Of a DNA stretch of 64,000 nt, positions 32,092 to 42,070 are shown piece by piece. The position numbers and the translations under genes are program-made. Origin of the DNA: Skeletonema tropicum (taxonomy: Eukaryota; Bacillariophyta; Thalassiosirophyceae; Thalassiosirales; Thalassiosiraceae); NCBI GenBank assembly GCA_037178625.1, contig CM074138.1:2690621-2754620 (forward strand), written 5' to 3'. Within the stretch, counting starts at the first letter, position 1. Every line of letters begins with the position of its first letter. Below the pieces are notes generated by a model, which was not told the DNA's origin, did no database searches, and saw only the letters and a program-made list of their open reading frames with translations.

Positions 32092-32379
32092 TTGATGGAT
32101 TTGGATTTGAGAGAAGCAGTTACAATCTCTGGAGCGTCCATCCTCCACAAACAGACAACATCTGAAAATCAAAATAGGCCAATCACTACTACGGCGGCTC
32201 ATACAGAAGCCCAGATCCGTCCACCTACTACATCCAACTTCCGAAGAGAAGTAGAAGTCTTCTTCGCAAACGGCTCAGCTATACTCAAAGCCCTCTCCAC
32301 TCTCTATACGGAGAACACAAAGGCCCACAAGTCCAAATTATCACTCAACGCCGCGATGAACCCTTTACTCTCTAATTAA
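32092..32379 (+). other. Conserved 3' flank / possible small pseudogene (copy 2)
   Basis: 95-codon open stretch (MMDLDLREAVTISG..) sharing FRREVEV and KALSTLY-like sequence with the flank of the first AP2 gene (29654-29962). See that entry for the interpretation. Confidence 0.4.
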
Positions 32380-32637
32380 GTCTACAGATGATACTAGAGG
32401 AATACTTTGAATTGGAGTACAATTAAAGTCAACAATCGTCAACAAGGATTCACCTAACACCTTCCCCACAGATAGCCCTCAACGTGCGTAACAAATAACC
32501 TAAAACCCCATCATGCCAGCAGCCAGCAAAAAAATTGAACACCATGAGATAGAAGCGGCAGCCGGCGTAGGCAGGGCGGCAGGCAATACCAATAGCGACA
32601 TCATCGTGGCAAGAGAGAGAGAGAGAGAGAGAGCAAG

Positions 32638-33903
32638 ATGGTAAGTGTTGTAGTCAAGCGCATCGCTCATCCAATCAAAGGCGGCAAAGAGACGAAGCGC
32701 CAGAAGGTGGTTGACTCTGATGCTGATGCACTCAAAATTGATTTGGATGGCGTTCCTCTACAACCACCGATACGCAAGCGTGCCAGTCAAATGAAAGAGG
32801 GGGCTTCAAAATACACTGGTGTCACTTTTGACAAACTGAAGAAAAAATGGAAGGCGAAAATTGTAATCAACGGAAAGACCCGATTCATTGGTGCCTATGG
32901 GAATGAAGAAGAAGCAGCCACTGATTATGCAAGAGCATTATTCAAATACAGAGGTCAAGGGGCAGTAGCTAAAAAGATTTCGAACATTATTGATTTGAGC
33001 GGTGTGCCTCCACAACCACCCATATCCAAAAGTGCGAATGATATTACGAAGAGTTCATCAAAATACCTTGGTGTCAATTTCCACGCAAATAAGTGGCATG
33101 CGAGAATATTTATCGACGGAAAGCAACGGAGCATCGGCTCTTACGAAAATGAGGAAGATGCAGCATCTAATTATGCTCGTGCAGTAGTCAAATACAAAGG
33201 TCAGGATAAACTGGACAAATTGAGGGCACAAGCAGCGATGGGACAAAAAATCTCTTCAGGCTCTCAAAAAATTGTAATCGATTTGAGTGATGTTCCGCCA
33301 CAACAACGAATACTCAAAAGCAAAGGTCGAATCAAAGAGGGTTCCTCAAAATACACTGGTGTCTCTTTTGACAAACTGAAGAAGAAATGGATTGTGACAA
33401 TAAAGATCGAGGGGAGGCAGAGATACGTTGGCTCTTACGAGAATGAGGAAGAAGCAGCATCTGATTATGCAAGAGCAGTTTTCAAGTACAAAGATCATGA
33501 GTCCCTAAACAAAGCAAAGGAACAAACCGCGACGGAGCAAATCTCGTCAGAGTCTCAAACTGCAATCGGTTTGGGCGATGTTCTGCCACAACCACCAGTC
33601 CCCAAAGCAAAAAAGCATATCAAAAGGGGGGCACTGGACAGAGCCAGGGGGGAGAAAGTTGATTTAAGTGATGTTCCGTCACAACAGCCAATCCTCAAAC
33701 CGTCTTTCAAACGCGGTGGTCGCGTAAAGGAGGGGGCGTCAAAGTATGCAGGTGTCACTTTCTACAACAATATAAATAAATGGGGGGCGAGAATTTTCAT
33801 CGATGGAGAGCAATTCAACATCGGTTATTACGAGAATGAGATAGAAGCTGCAACTGATTATGCAAGAGCAGTATTCAAGTACAAAAAGAAAAGGCACGAA
33901 TGA
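32638..33903 (+). CDS. AP2/ERF-domain protein with four AP2 domains
   Basis: 421 residues; ATG 32638 lies just after a (GA)n run (about 32612-32631). It lacks the shared N-terminus and zinc fingers; it starts with a short basic stretch (KGGKETKRQKVV) that matches the segment before the first AP2 domain of the paralogues. AP2 domains: SKYTGVTFDKLKKKWKAK (about 60-108), SKYLGVNFHANKWHAR (a shortened form, about 140-187), SKYTGVSFDKLKKKWIVT (about 238-288) and SKYAGVTFYNNINKWGAR (about 367-416). Between domains 3 and 4 are two linkers (GLGDVLPQPPVPK and DLSDVPSQQPILK) with no AP2 domain between them, suggesting that a fifth domain was deleted. Predicted nuclear DNA-binding protein. Confidence 0.85.
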   Translation: MVSVVVKRIAHPIKGGKETKRQKVVDSDADALKIDLDGVPLQPPIRKRASQMKEGASKYTGVTFDKLKKKWKAKIVINGKTRFIGAYGNEEEAATDYARALFKYRGQGAVAKKISNIIDLSGVPPQPPISKSANDITKSSSKYLGVNFHANKWHARIFIDGKQRSIGSYENEEDAASNYARAVVKYKGQDKLDKLRAQAAMGQKISSGSQKIVIDLSDVPPQQRILKSKGRIKEGSSKYTGVSFDKLKKKWIVTIKIEGRQRYVGSYENEEEAASDYARAVFKYKDHESLNKAKEQTATEQISSESQTAIGLGDVLPQPPVPKAKKHIKRGALDRARGEKVDLSDVPSQQPILKPSFKRGGRVKEGASKYAGVTFYNNINKWGARIFIDGEQFNIGYYENEIEAATDYARAVFKYKKKRHE

Positions 33904-34473
33904 GTATTAGTAGAGAGAAGTGTGAGGTGCTTCAACCTCTTTGTTATTTGGATTTGAGTGAAGCAATCTCAAGACGTTTATTCCGATACAAGTGCAGGCT
34001 AGGTGATGAAACCACCTTGGGGAGTGGCTATGCCTATGCATGAAGTGTAACTGCAGCGACGATAGGAAGGCACAAGGCACAGATCACTAACAATGTAAAG
34101 CAAAAACTATCCTGTCAACTGTGTATGTCCCAGCCTTCGAGGCATCAGTCAATAACTACTTGAACCAAAGACTTGAACATACTTCTCTATGAAATGAAGA
34201 TTTATCTCTGCGCATCCAAACGATATTCTCTCATCGGCGTCATATATTATGTAATCAAGTGAAACGTAGGGCTTCCTACTCTCACTCTCACTCTCACTCT
34301 CACATGCGCACACCTTCCTGAGGTGCTCTATATCCAATCTCAGCATCATCCATCTCGACGACCTCCATACTTTCTCGCGCAGCCTTTTTGCTCACAGCCA
34401 TGAGCCAATCATACATAGCTACGCCAATAGATATTCTCGTGTATCTTCGCCCGATGGACGTTTTTTACATATT
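33904..34473. other. Intergenic; 3' flank of AP2 gene and short CTCACT repeat
   Basis: CTGCAGCGACGATAGGAAGGC, continuing with ACAGATCACTAACAATG, near 34050-34100 resembles the 3' flank of the AP2 gene ending 43126 (about 43158-43195) and an inverted stretch near 49103-49150. A (CTCACT)n run lies at about 34279-34302. No gene. Confidence 0.45.
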
Positions 34474-34478
34474 GCTTC

Positions 34479-34727
34479 TGTCCAATCTAGCTAACAATTG
34501 AGCTTATTATTGATCAATAGATGTAACGAATAGAATTATTATGACTTAAAATATAAAGGAAACGATCAACGTTTTTGGATTCGGTTGCTTTCATTGGCGA
34601 TGGAGGATTCCGAAACATATTGAGAAACGAGAAACCAGATAAAGCATTCCGAAACATATTGAGAAACGAGAAACCAGATAACATAAATATGAATTTGATT
34701 GATGTCCGACACTACGTAGGTGTGACA
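34479..34727 (-). repeat. 3' LTR of gypsy element
   Basis: 249 bp; read on the element strand it starts TGTCACACC and ends TTGGACA. Contains an internal direct repeat of about 33 bp built on AAACATATTGAGAAACGAG. Confidence 0.95.
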
Positions 34728-34738
34728 TTCTACCCCTC

Positions 34739-37700
34739 CTAAGAGGGCGCAACGATTTGTTGTAAGACTTGAGGTGTAGGTTGCCTATAGGGCTTGACGC
34801 GTCGGATGTTGAGACGCTCTTGTAGATGTTGGGTGAGTTGAATAGTGATGTTACCATTGACATGGATTCTTGTGATAGTGAAGGGGCCCTTCCAACGATC
34901 ATCGAGTTTGGCAGGATCGAAGATCTTCTTCATGACTTGTTCTCCAACGCGATAATCGTAGCTGTACCGCTTGGCGTTGAGTCGTTTGGCATCCTTGTCG
35001 ACACGGCGTTGGCGGCGAAGGTTGATCTCGTTCATATCATATTGAACTGGAAGGTTGAAGATCATATCGCGTCCAAAGGCCAGTGCTGCTGGGGCATACC
35101 CAGTAGATTGCGACGGGGTTGCACGGATAGAACTGAGAGTATCAGATAAGATTGTTCCCATCAAGTCTTCGGCTTCAGTCAAGGTGCGAGGGTTGTGATT
35201 GGAAAGTTGAGCTCGAATGGAGTTTCCCATAGTAAGATGCAGGCGTTCGATGATCGCATTGCTTTGGGGGTTACGAGCTGTCGATGGGGCTGATGCAATA
35301 CCAGCATCGTGCAACAACCGCTGGAACTGAGGTCCAATAAATTCACCACCTTGATCATGAGCGCAAACTTCGGGTCTTGGATATCTTGAGAGCCATAATT
35401 CATTGAACTTGCGAGCTACGTTTTCGCTAGTCTTGCGCTTGATCATGATGGCATCTGGGTAACCAGTGGCACGATCGATTGCCGTCAGGGCATAGAACTC
35501 ATAGGCTTTACCGTGTCGTCCTGATGTTTTGACATACCACGGGCCCACAAGGTCTACGTCACATTGCTTCCATGGATTGAGATCTTGTACTTGACGTGGA
35601 GGGAAATGGCCATAGCCGCGTTGGCCAATCTTTGTGCGCTGACAAACATCGCACGAAAAGGCTGCTATTCGGGCTGCTAATTGGGGATGATAGAACTTGG
35701 AAAGTGCATAAGTAACTGCCTTTGCTCCTGGATGATTCAACAGGAGGTGGAAGTATTCAATCGCGGCATCCACGGCATTGTCTGTGAGGACTATCTTCAA
35801 GGTCGATTCATCTTGAGGAGTAGGGCTATAGCAAATCAGCGACGTATCATGGCGACCAAACGTTCGACGATGGTAGAACGTTGGGGAAGTAGTGAGCTTC
35901 TGCTGAAGGGTAGGACAGCGGCTCTGCTCTTCCGCAAGCCATTGATAGCGCAAAGGGTTCTGGACGGTAGAAGGAAGATTCATGAACTGTTGCAATTGAT
36001 GTAGCGGGAACTCGTCATCACTGGCCAACTCTGCTAGTTGTTCTTCAAAGATGCTGGGGTCTTCATCTTGATTGACATCTTGGGGAACTGGATTGAATTG
36101 AACTGGAGTAGGGGATAGTTCATCCTGCCTCTTCTCGGCTCCTGAGAAATCAAACTTGGGGAGTCGACTGTACGCGTCCGCTAGCACATTAAGCTTGCCT
36201 GGATGATAGAACCAGTCGGCATGAAAAGATTCGAGGAAACATCTCCAACGAAGGACTCTCTGACTGTTCAAGTTAGAGAATGTAAGGTTGCGATGGTCAG
36301 TGAAGATTTTGATCTTTGCTCCAAATAGCATGGTACGATATTCCGTGAGAGTGCTGACGATTGCCAGGAGCTCCTTCTCCATCGTTGTGTATCGAGACTG
36401 TGCCGCCGAGAGTCTTTTGGAGTAATACGCAACAGGGCGCCCGCCTTGAAGTATGGCTGCTCCCAGTTGATAATCAGAACTGTCCGTGTAGACTTCAAAA
36501 GGCTCATTGTGGTTGGGGTAGGCACACAAAGCATCACTTGCAATAACTTGCTTCACTTCCTGAAAAACTTTCTCTAATTCTGGAGTCCAAACGATCGGTG
36601 CTTTCTTCTTCTGAATACCGCGGATAAGTTGAGTGAACGGAGAGAGGAGATGGCTTCGTCGAGGCCAGAAGTCACGATACCAGTTGATGAGGCCCACAAG
36701 CGTTCGCACTTCGCTAGCGTTGGTAGGCCGTTTCAAATCAAGAACCGCTTGAACTTTCTTCTGCCAAGGTTGAATGCCATCCTTGGAGACCCAATGACCA
36801 AGGAAGTCCCCTTCTGCAATACCGAATTCGCACTTCAAAGGGTTAACACTAAACCCTGCCTCTTCAAGGCGCCTGAACACTTCGTTGAGGGTGCGTGTAT
36901 GGTCTTCCCAAGTATCTGACCATATGGCGATGTCGTCAATGTAAACTTCAACGTCATCTAAATCTCGAAGAACTTCCTCAATAACTGACTGCGCAAATGC
37001 CGGAGAGTTGCGGAGACCCATAGGAGCTCTCGTCCAACGAAAGAGACCGAACGGTGTTGATATAGTGGTGAGGTCCTTAGCTTTGTCCGTCAATTCAAAC
37101 GAATAGAACATCATGCTCAAATCAAGTTTCGTCATGTACTGGAATCCCGAACGTTTTCGGATCAGGTCCTGGATGATAGGGAGAGTATAATCCTTGGGTT
37201 TGATGACCTTATTGAGCTCACGTAGATCTGCTATGAAACGAACTTTGCCATCTTTCTTGGGAACAATAAACGAAGGCAGTCCCCATGCAGACGGGCCAGA
37301 GACTCTTTCAAGAACACCTATGTCGATGAGACGCAGCAACTCCTTCTTGAATGTTTCCATATGGACTCGAGGAGTAGGGTAAGGCCGCCGAAAAACTGGT
37401 TGTGCTCCTGGTTGTAATTCAATATCCATCTTGGCTCCTTTGTAGACATGAAGCTTGCCGTCGAAGAGCTTGTAATGCTTGCGTAACATCTCGCTGAGGT
37501 CCTGGCGCTGAGTCGGAGACAGATGCTGACAATTCTCTTTGATGACCTCATCCACATTTATCTCGTCATAGGTTGAATCAGCAATTGACGTAGCGAAAGA
37601 GTCGAGGTAGTTCAGATCGTCATCTTCATCTTCAATGATGCATCCATCGATTGCTGCACTTAGTCGCTCCTTTGTAAAGTTGGAGTTCATTGGAATGCGC

Positions 37701-38749
37701 TTGCCCTGCCACCCGAGCTCGAGTCTTTCGTAATCAACTATTAGACCTATCTTCCGCAGGAAATCATTACCAAGTATCAAATCAAACGAACACTTGGCGT
37801 CAAAGACGAGGAACTCTTGACTGTCAACGGTGAGGTTGGCATCGAATTCAGGGAACTTGATTCCTTCACCGAGGAGGGATCCAACTGGTGCATAGTTGCC
37901 TGCAATGGTATTACATATTGTTGTTTTTGATGGTTGAAGAAGGGCTGCTCCGGGTGGTAAAACACTCCGGTGAGCCATCGATACGCTGCCACCGGTGTCA
38001 AAAAGGCACTTGAGGAAGCGATTGGATTCGACTCCATTGACTGACTTGACCATAGCGTATGCAGTTGCCATAGGGACTGTTCTGCCTTTTGAATCTACTT
38101 GGAAGGTGATCTGAGGGTCACTGAACTGAAATGACTCGAGGATCGCCCCAAATTGCTTGACTCGTTTGTCGCAAATGCTTGGTAGCTGCAATGCTGCTCC
38201 CAAATCGACTAGTTCATTGCCGTAAGATTCAACGACTGTATCTGGAAAAATGTTGAAATCCCAAGCTTCCGCATTAGATTGGCCTGGGATTGGATCGAGC
38301 ACGTGATATTCAGGACAATCCACTCTCTGCGCTTCGATAGCGACTACTTCATTAGTGAAAGGAATGTTGTTGATGGTTGCAGCTAGTGCATCCTCCGCAA
38401 AGTGACTATTGAACAATTCGTTCAAGAACTCATCATCATGAAGTTGAGCGTCTGATGCGATGCGGTCGAGCATTGGTGCAGGGCTAGAAGCTGGCTGCGC
38501 TCTTGGATCCTTACATATCGGGACTCCACTATTCAAGCTGGGCTGTGCTTGCAGAGCGGCAGGAACTGTATTATTGTTCCCGCGGATGCAACATGGAAGT
38601 TGAACATCAATCGCGCTCGGAGGCTCTGAGGTCACATTGTTGACATGATACTCAAGAGCAGCTGGGGCATTAGCATACCCTGTTACTTCTTCAAGGCTCG
38701 TAGAATAGATATCGATGAAAGTAGTGCAATTCCCAACAGGGTCGGCGTT
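34739..38749 (-). CDS. Gypsy pol (protease-RT-RNase H-integrase), in frame after gag UGA
   Basis: The frame is open from the codon after the gag UGA (38749) to the stop at 34739, about 1336 codons; no ATG lies near its beginning, so translation by stop readthrough is likely. In order: aspartic protease (CLFDTGGSVS), RT (KLDLSMMFYSFEL, and EVYIDDIAIW with the YIDD catalytic box), RNase H (FEVYTDSSDYQLGAAI, and IFTDHRNL), integrase zinc-binding (H..H..CDVCQRTK), and integrase core with the D-D-E set (DVDLVGPW; DQGGEF; SNAIIERLH). The C-terminal part ends with a chromodomain-less, basic tail (RVKPYRQPT). The enzyme makes and integrates cDNA of the element. Confidence 0.93.
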   Translation of the reverse strand, partial: NADPVGNCTTFIDIYSTSLEEVTGYANAPAALEYHVNNVTSEPPSAIDVQLPCCIRGNNNTVPAALQAQPSLNSGVPICKDPRAQPASSPAPMLDRIASDAQLHDDEFLNELFNSHFAEDALAATINNIPFTNEVVAIEAQRVDCPEYHVLDPIPGQSNAEAWDFNIFPDTVVESYGNELVDLGAALQLPSICDKRVKQFGAILESFQFSDPQITFQVDSKGRTVPMATAYAMVKSVNGVESNRFLKCLFDTGGSVSMAHRSVLPPGAALLQPSKTTICNTIAGNYAPVGSLLGEGIKFPEFDANLTVDSQEFLVFDAKCSFDLILGNDFLRKIGLIVDYERLELGWQGKRIPMNSNFTKERLSAAIDGCIIEDEDDDLNYLDSFATSIADSTYDEINVDEVIKENCQHLSPTQRQDLSEMLRKHYKLFDGKLHVYKGAKMDIELQPGAQPVFRRPYPTPRVHMETFKKELLRLIDIGVLERVSGPSAWGLPSFIVPKKDGKVRFIADLRELNKVIKPKDYTLPIIQDLIRKRSGFQYMTKLDLSMMFYSFELTDKAKDLTTISTPFGLFRWTRAPMGLRNSPAFAQSVIEEVLRDLDDVEVYIDDIAIWSDTWEDHTRTLNEVFRRLEEAGFSVNPLKCEFGIAEGDFLGHWVSKDGIQPWQKKVQAVLDLKRPTNASEVRTLVGLINWYRDFWPRRSHLLSPFTQLIRGIQKKKAPIVWTPELEKVFQEVKQVIASDALCAYPNHNEPFEVYTDSSDYQLGAAILQGGRPVAYYSKRLSAAQSRYTTMEKELLAIVSTLTEYRTMLFGAKIKIFTDHRNLTFSNLNSQRVLRWRCFLESFHADWFYHPGKLNVLADAYSRLPKFDFSGAEKRQDELSPTPVQFNPVPQDVNQDEDPSIFEEQLAELASDDEFPLHQLQQFMNLPSTVQNPLRYQWLAEEQSRCPTLQQKLTTSPTFYHRRTFGRHDTSLICYSPTPQDESTLKIVLTDNAVDAAIEYFHLLLNHPGAKAVTYALSKFYHPQLAARIAAFSCDVCQRTKIGQRGYGHFPPRQVQDLNPWKQCDVDLVGPWYVKTSGRHGKAYEFYALTAIDRATGYPDAIMIKRKTSENVARKFNELWLSRYPRPEVCAHDQGGEFIGPQFQRLLHDAGIASAPSTARNPQSNAIIERLHLTMGNSIRAQLSNHNPRTLTEAEDLMGTILSDTLSSIRATPSQSTGYAPAALAFGRDMIFNLPVQYDMNEINLRRQRRVDKDAKRLNAKRYSYDYRVGEQVMKKIFDPAKLDDRWKGPFTITRIHVNGNITIQLTQHLQERLNIRRVKPYRQPTPQVLQQIVAPS

Positions 38750-40096
38750 TCAGGCCTGATGAGGGACGAAGACTCGTTGACCTTGGGCATTAACTTGGAT
38801 GGAATAAAGTTGCTGTTGAACAGGTGCTGACGGAGCTGTTGCTGCAGACGTAGCAAACATTGGAGCTGGTTGCGGAGGTGCTTGGGGAACTGGAGCTGGA
38901 GGTAGTTGAGCAGGTTGTTGAGGAGCTACGAGGTAAGATCCATGTTGCTGTTGCGGGGGTTCTTGCTCGTTGCTCTTGAAACGACGCTCATAACCTTTCT
39001 TCCACCAATATGGGGCAGACGTCCTGGTTTTGCCTTGATAGAACTTCTCAGCAAGCTCCTTCTTGAAATTAGACCCGTTGAAACAATAGATACAGTCTTT
39101 CCACTTATGGTTGTGATCAGGATGAATTGAACATTGCTTGGAGTGGAACTCCTTGCCGTTGTTGGTGTTGTTACTGTTGTTCCCATTGCCATTGCGACCG
39201 CTCTTATTGCGGTTATTCTTCTTCTTCTTCCGTTGACGTCGATCTTGGCCTCCATCTCCATCGGCTTCATCGTCATCGTCGTCATCCTTCCTCTTCCTCT
39301 TCTTCTCTTCTTGCTGTTGATACTTCTTTCGGACTTCCTTGCCGTAATCTCGAGACCACCAGGCCTCTAGATACTCCATTACGTCGGTCCATACAAGGGC
39401 GTTGTTACCATTACCTTGGAGGTCATAAACATCAACGTCCTTCTCATCTTGGAGGAAATCTTTGGCCTCCTCGGGGAGACCAAGCATCAGAGCAGTAGTC
39501 TTTTGCATATCGGAACATTGCGCTCCTATACGAGGCATCATCTCACTGTATCTCCAAAGTTCTGACATTCGATCCACGAAGTTGCTTGGTTTGACTGGTA
39601 GGTTGAATTCCTTCTGGTGTTTGTACTGGATGCGAAGGATGTGCTGATCGAAGGCATCACCGGGGTTAGGATGTTTTGTCCACATGATGAAATAGGCACC
39701 AAGAGCATCCACGAAGTCCTGATCGGTCGCTTGATTATTGTTATCCCAGTAGTCATGTCCCTCATCCATCAGCTTCCTCCACGTGTTCTTTGCAGGTCCA
39801 TCGAGAAGCTTCCCGTAGTTGGCGAAGCGAGTGGCTGGGGCCCATTGACATTCATCCGCCATGTTGACGTAGGATTCGGCTTGGCCCAAGTAATGTTCAA
39901 GTTCCGTACTAGGTGCGTTATCCCTGAACACAATGAAGTCTTCCTCAATCTTGCTTCCATCTGGGCGAAGTCCATAGATCCTTTTACTTCCGAAACGAGG
40001 CATCTCCCTGAGCGCTGCTGCACTTTTGGAGGTGAGTTCGTTCCGAGCGTACCTGGTGTGAAACAACCATGCGTTCTTTGATTTGTAGGTATTCAT
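38750..40096 (-). CDS. Gypsy gag
   Basis: 448 residues from ATG 40096 to a TGA at 38752-38750. N-terminal and central parts form a gag-like helical capsid region. A strongly basic and Asn-rich segment follows (KKRKRKDDDDDDEADG, RQRKKKKNNRNKS), then CSIHPDHNHKWKDCIYC, a C/H cluster that may replace a canonical CCHC knuckle. The C-terminus is P/Q-rich. The stop is followed by an open frame into pol in the same register. Structural protein that packages element RNA. Confidence 0.88.
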   Translation of the reverse strand: MNTYKSKNAWLFHTRYARNELTSKSAAALREMPRFGSKRIYGLRPDGSKIEEDFIVFRDNAPSTELEHYLGQAESYVNMADECQWAPATRFANYGKLLDGPAKNTWRKLMDEGHDYWDNNNQATDQDFVDALGAYFIMWTKHPNPGDAFDQHILRIQYKHQKEFNLPVKPSNFVDRMSELWRYSEMMPRIGAQCSDMQKTTALMLGLPEEAKDFLQDEKDVDVYDLQGNGNNALVWTDVMEYLEAWWSRDYGKEVRKKYQQQEEKKRKRKDDDDDDEADGDGGQDRRQRKKKKNNRNKSGRNGNGNNSNNTNNGKEFHSKQCSIHPDHNHKWKDCIYCFNGSNFKKELAEKFYQGKTRTSAPYWWKKGYERRFKSNEQEPPQQQHGSYLVAPQQPAQLPPAPVPQAPPQPAPMFATSAATAPSAPVQQQLYSIQVNAQGQRVFVPHQA

Positions 40097-40147
40097 TTTG
40101 TACGTAGTTTTTCTTCTTGGTTGGTTTATATGGGAGTATTAATACTG

Positions 40148-40396
40148 TGTCCAATCTAGCTAACAATTGAGCTTATTATTGATCAATAGATGTAACGAAT
40201 AGAATTATTATGACTTAAAATATAAAGGAAACGATCAACGTTTTTGGATTCGGTTGCTTTCATTGGCGATGGAGGATTCCGAAACATATTGAGAAACGAG
40301 AAACCAGATAAAGCATTCCGAAACATATTGAGAAACGAGAAACCAGATAACATAAATATGAATTTGATTGATGTCCGACACTACGTAGGTGTGACA
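40148..40396 (-). repeat. 5' LTR of gypsy element
   Basis: Matches 34479-34727 base for base as far as can be read. Confidence 0.95.
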
Positions 40397-40401
40397 GCTT
40401 C

Positions 40402-42070
40402 TCTTCCCATTATCGTATTGTTATTGTACCATTTGCTCACGTTGCGATGGCTTCGCTTGTGAGTATCGTTTTGATCAGTGTCATCATCGTCACCGGTGTC
40501 TTCATCGGGAGTCTTCGTCCGACTCGCTGTCTGACACTTCATCCGACTGCTAGCCGACTGAGTCCTCTCTACCTCATCTTCTTCGCTTTCACCTCCACTG
40601 TCATCGTCATTCCCCTGTTAAATTGTCTTCAACGTGCCCTTCTTTTTCTTCTTCTTTCCCTTCTCCTTCTCATTCGCTTCTGATCTTTCCACCCTTGCCA
40701 TCGCCAGTATCTGATGCTTGTTGCCCTCGGTATAGGTTTCCCATGCCTCACGATGAGCAAGTACATTGTCAAACAGCTGTCTCGTAGACCAAGTCTCCAC
40801 TCCTTTTTTCCGGCGCTATAACAGTATTCTGATTTAGGATAGGTTTGAAGTGAGAAATGCCTTGGACCTTGGATTTGGATGCATCTTGTCAGTCTTCGTC
40901 ATAGATCATGCAAAGAAGCAGCAAACCTGCGGCATCCAAGACACATGTAGTCAGTCCTCTTGCAGAAGCGCTCAAAATACGACGTCGAGTACGTTCATCT
41001 GCTTTCTTCCTCCTCTTCTCCTGCCCATCGAATAGTATACGATGACTCCCAGCGGCTTAATCGAAAGGTAATACATGCACTATCAACTTATGGCCGGTGC
41101 ATTTAGGTAGTGGGTCGATGTTGAGGTGTAGAGGCAACAGTATGGATATGTGTTTTGTGCGTCGTTGTAATTTGTTGCGATTTTACGAGTGTTGCGATTT
41201 TAGGTAAATTGTGGAAGCCAGGCTGAAGCCAGGTCGGTACAGAGATAAAGGTACTTCGCCTTCTTAGTGTTGTTAGGTTACCGCCTATTTAGAGACGACT
41301 CAGAAGTCACATCAGACATCGAGTTCTTGGATAGGGGTCACATCAGACATCGAGTTCTTGGGTATAGGGGAGCGAGGGGGGAGCCCCCCGATATTGAGGG
41401 TTCTGATCAGGTGCAAAACGTCTAAATGGGGGTAAAATGGTCCATATTAGCCAATATTTTGCTAGATTTAGACAGAAACCAAGGGAGTTCAGCTAATTAG
41501 GCATTAGGCATCCCCCTCCTGGTTGGGGGGATTATCGGGGGGAAATCCCCCCGATGTCGGGTAGGCTAGCCCCCTATCCTAAAAGGCTTTTTGCCATACT
41601 TTTATCTTTCACCACGCATAGAGATAACCGCATAGAGATAACCTTCTGTGAAACTTGTATGCATCGAGATGGATTCCAAAGCTGTCCAGATGATATTTCG
41701 CAAGTACCGGTTAAAGATTGAAAAGAAGGAATGGAAGACACGTTGGTGCCGACACTCAAATGCAAAAAGAATTTTATGATCCATGATTTTGCAATAGTAA
41801 TAAGTATGTACCTATGTACTTGCAATAGAGAAGTGGCTCGGTTTCTGCACAGGAACATTTTTTCCTCACATGGACAGATTTTGGTACCAGTCTTACCGAA
41901 TCCATCTCGATCGTGAATTAATAGAAGTGATAACTTCTTAGCGGTGCAGTAAAAATGAGAATTTTTCATCTTCGTAGTCAGGGCACATAACAGAATTCTG
42001 AAGTAAGTACATAGCCTGCCTGGTGGTTGGTCGGTGTAATACAATTCTAGTCTACTTATTGCTCGCTACA
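40402..42070. other. Intergenic with a minus-strand coding remnant and G-rich palindromes
   Basis: On the minus strand, 40800-40618 encodes METWSTRQLFDNVLAHREAW and ends in a Lys-rich tail. A further stretch to about 40450 is acidic in another frame (DDDSGGESEEDE), so this is probably a broken gene; its family is unknown. The gypsy element inserted at its end. About 41383-41400 and 41525-41555 hold GGGGGG/CCCCCC hairpins with a shared CCCCCCGAT. A direct pair of GTCACATCAGACATCGAGTT lies near 41309 and 41338. No other gene seen. Confidence 0.4.

Larger units (their letters stand above)
34479..40396 (-). mobile_element. Complete Ty3/gypsy retrotransposon
   Basis: 5918 bp. LTRs of 249 bp (34479-34727 and 40148-40396) appear identical by eye. 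The flanks are GCTTC at 34474-34478 and 40397-40401, a perfect 5-bp target duplication. On the minus strand the order is gag, protease, RT, RNase H, integrase, the gypsy order. A polypurine tract (AGGAGGGGTAGAA) precedes the 3' LTR (34728-34740). No tRNA-type primer site is obvious after the 5' LTR. Matching LTRs and open frames suggest a young, possibly active copy. Confidence 0.95.
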
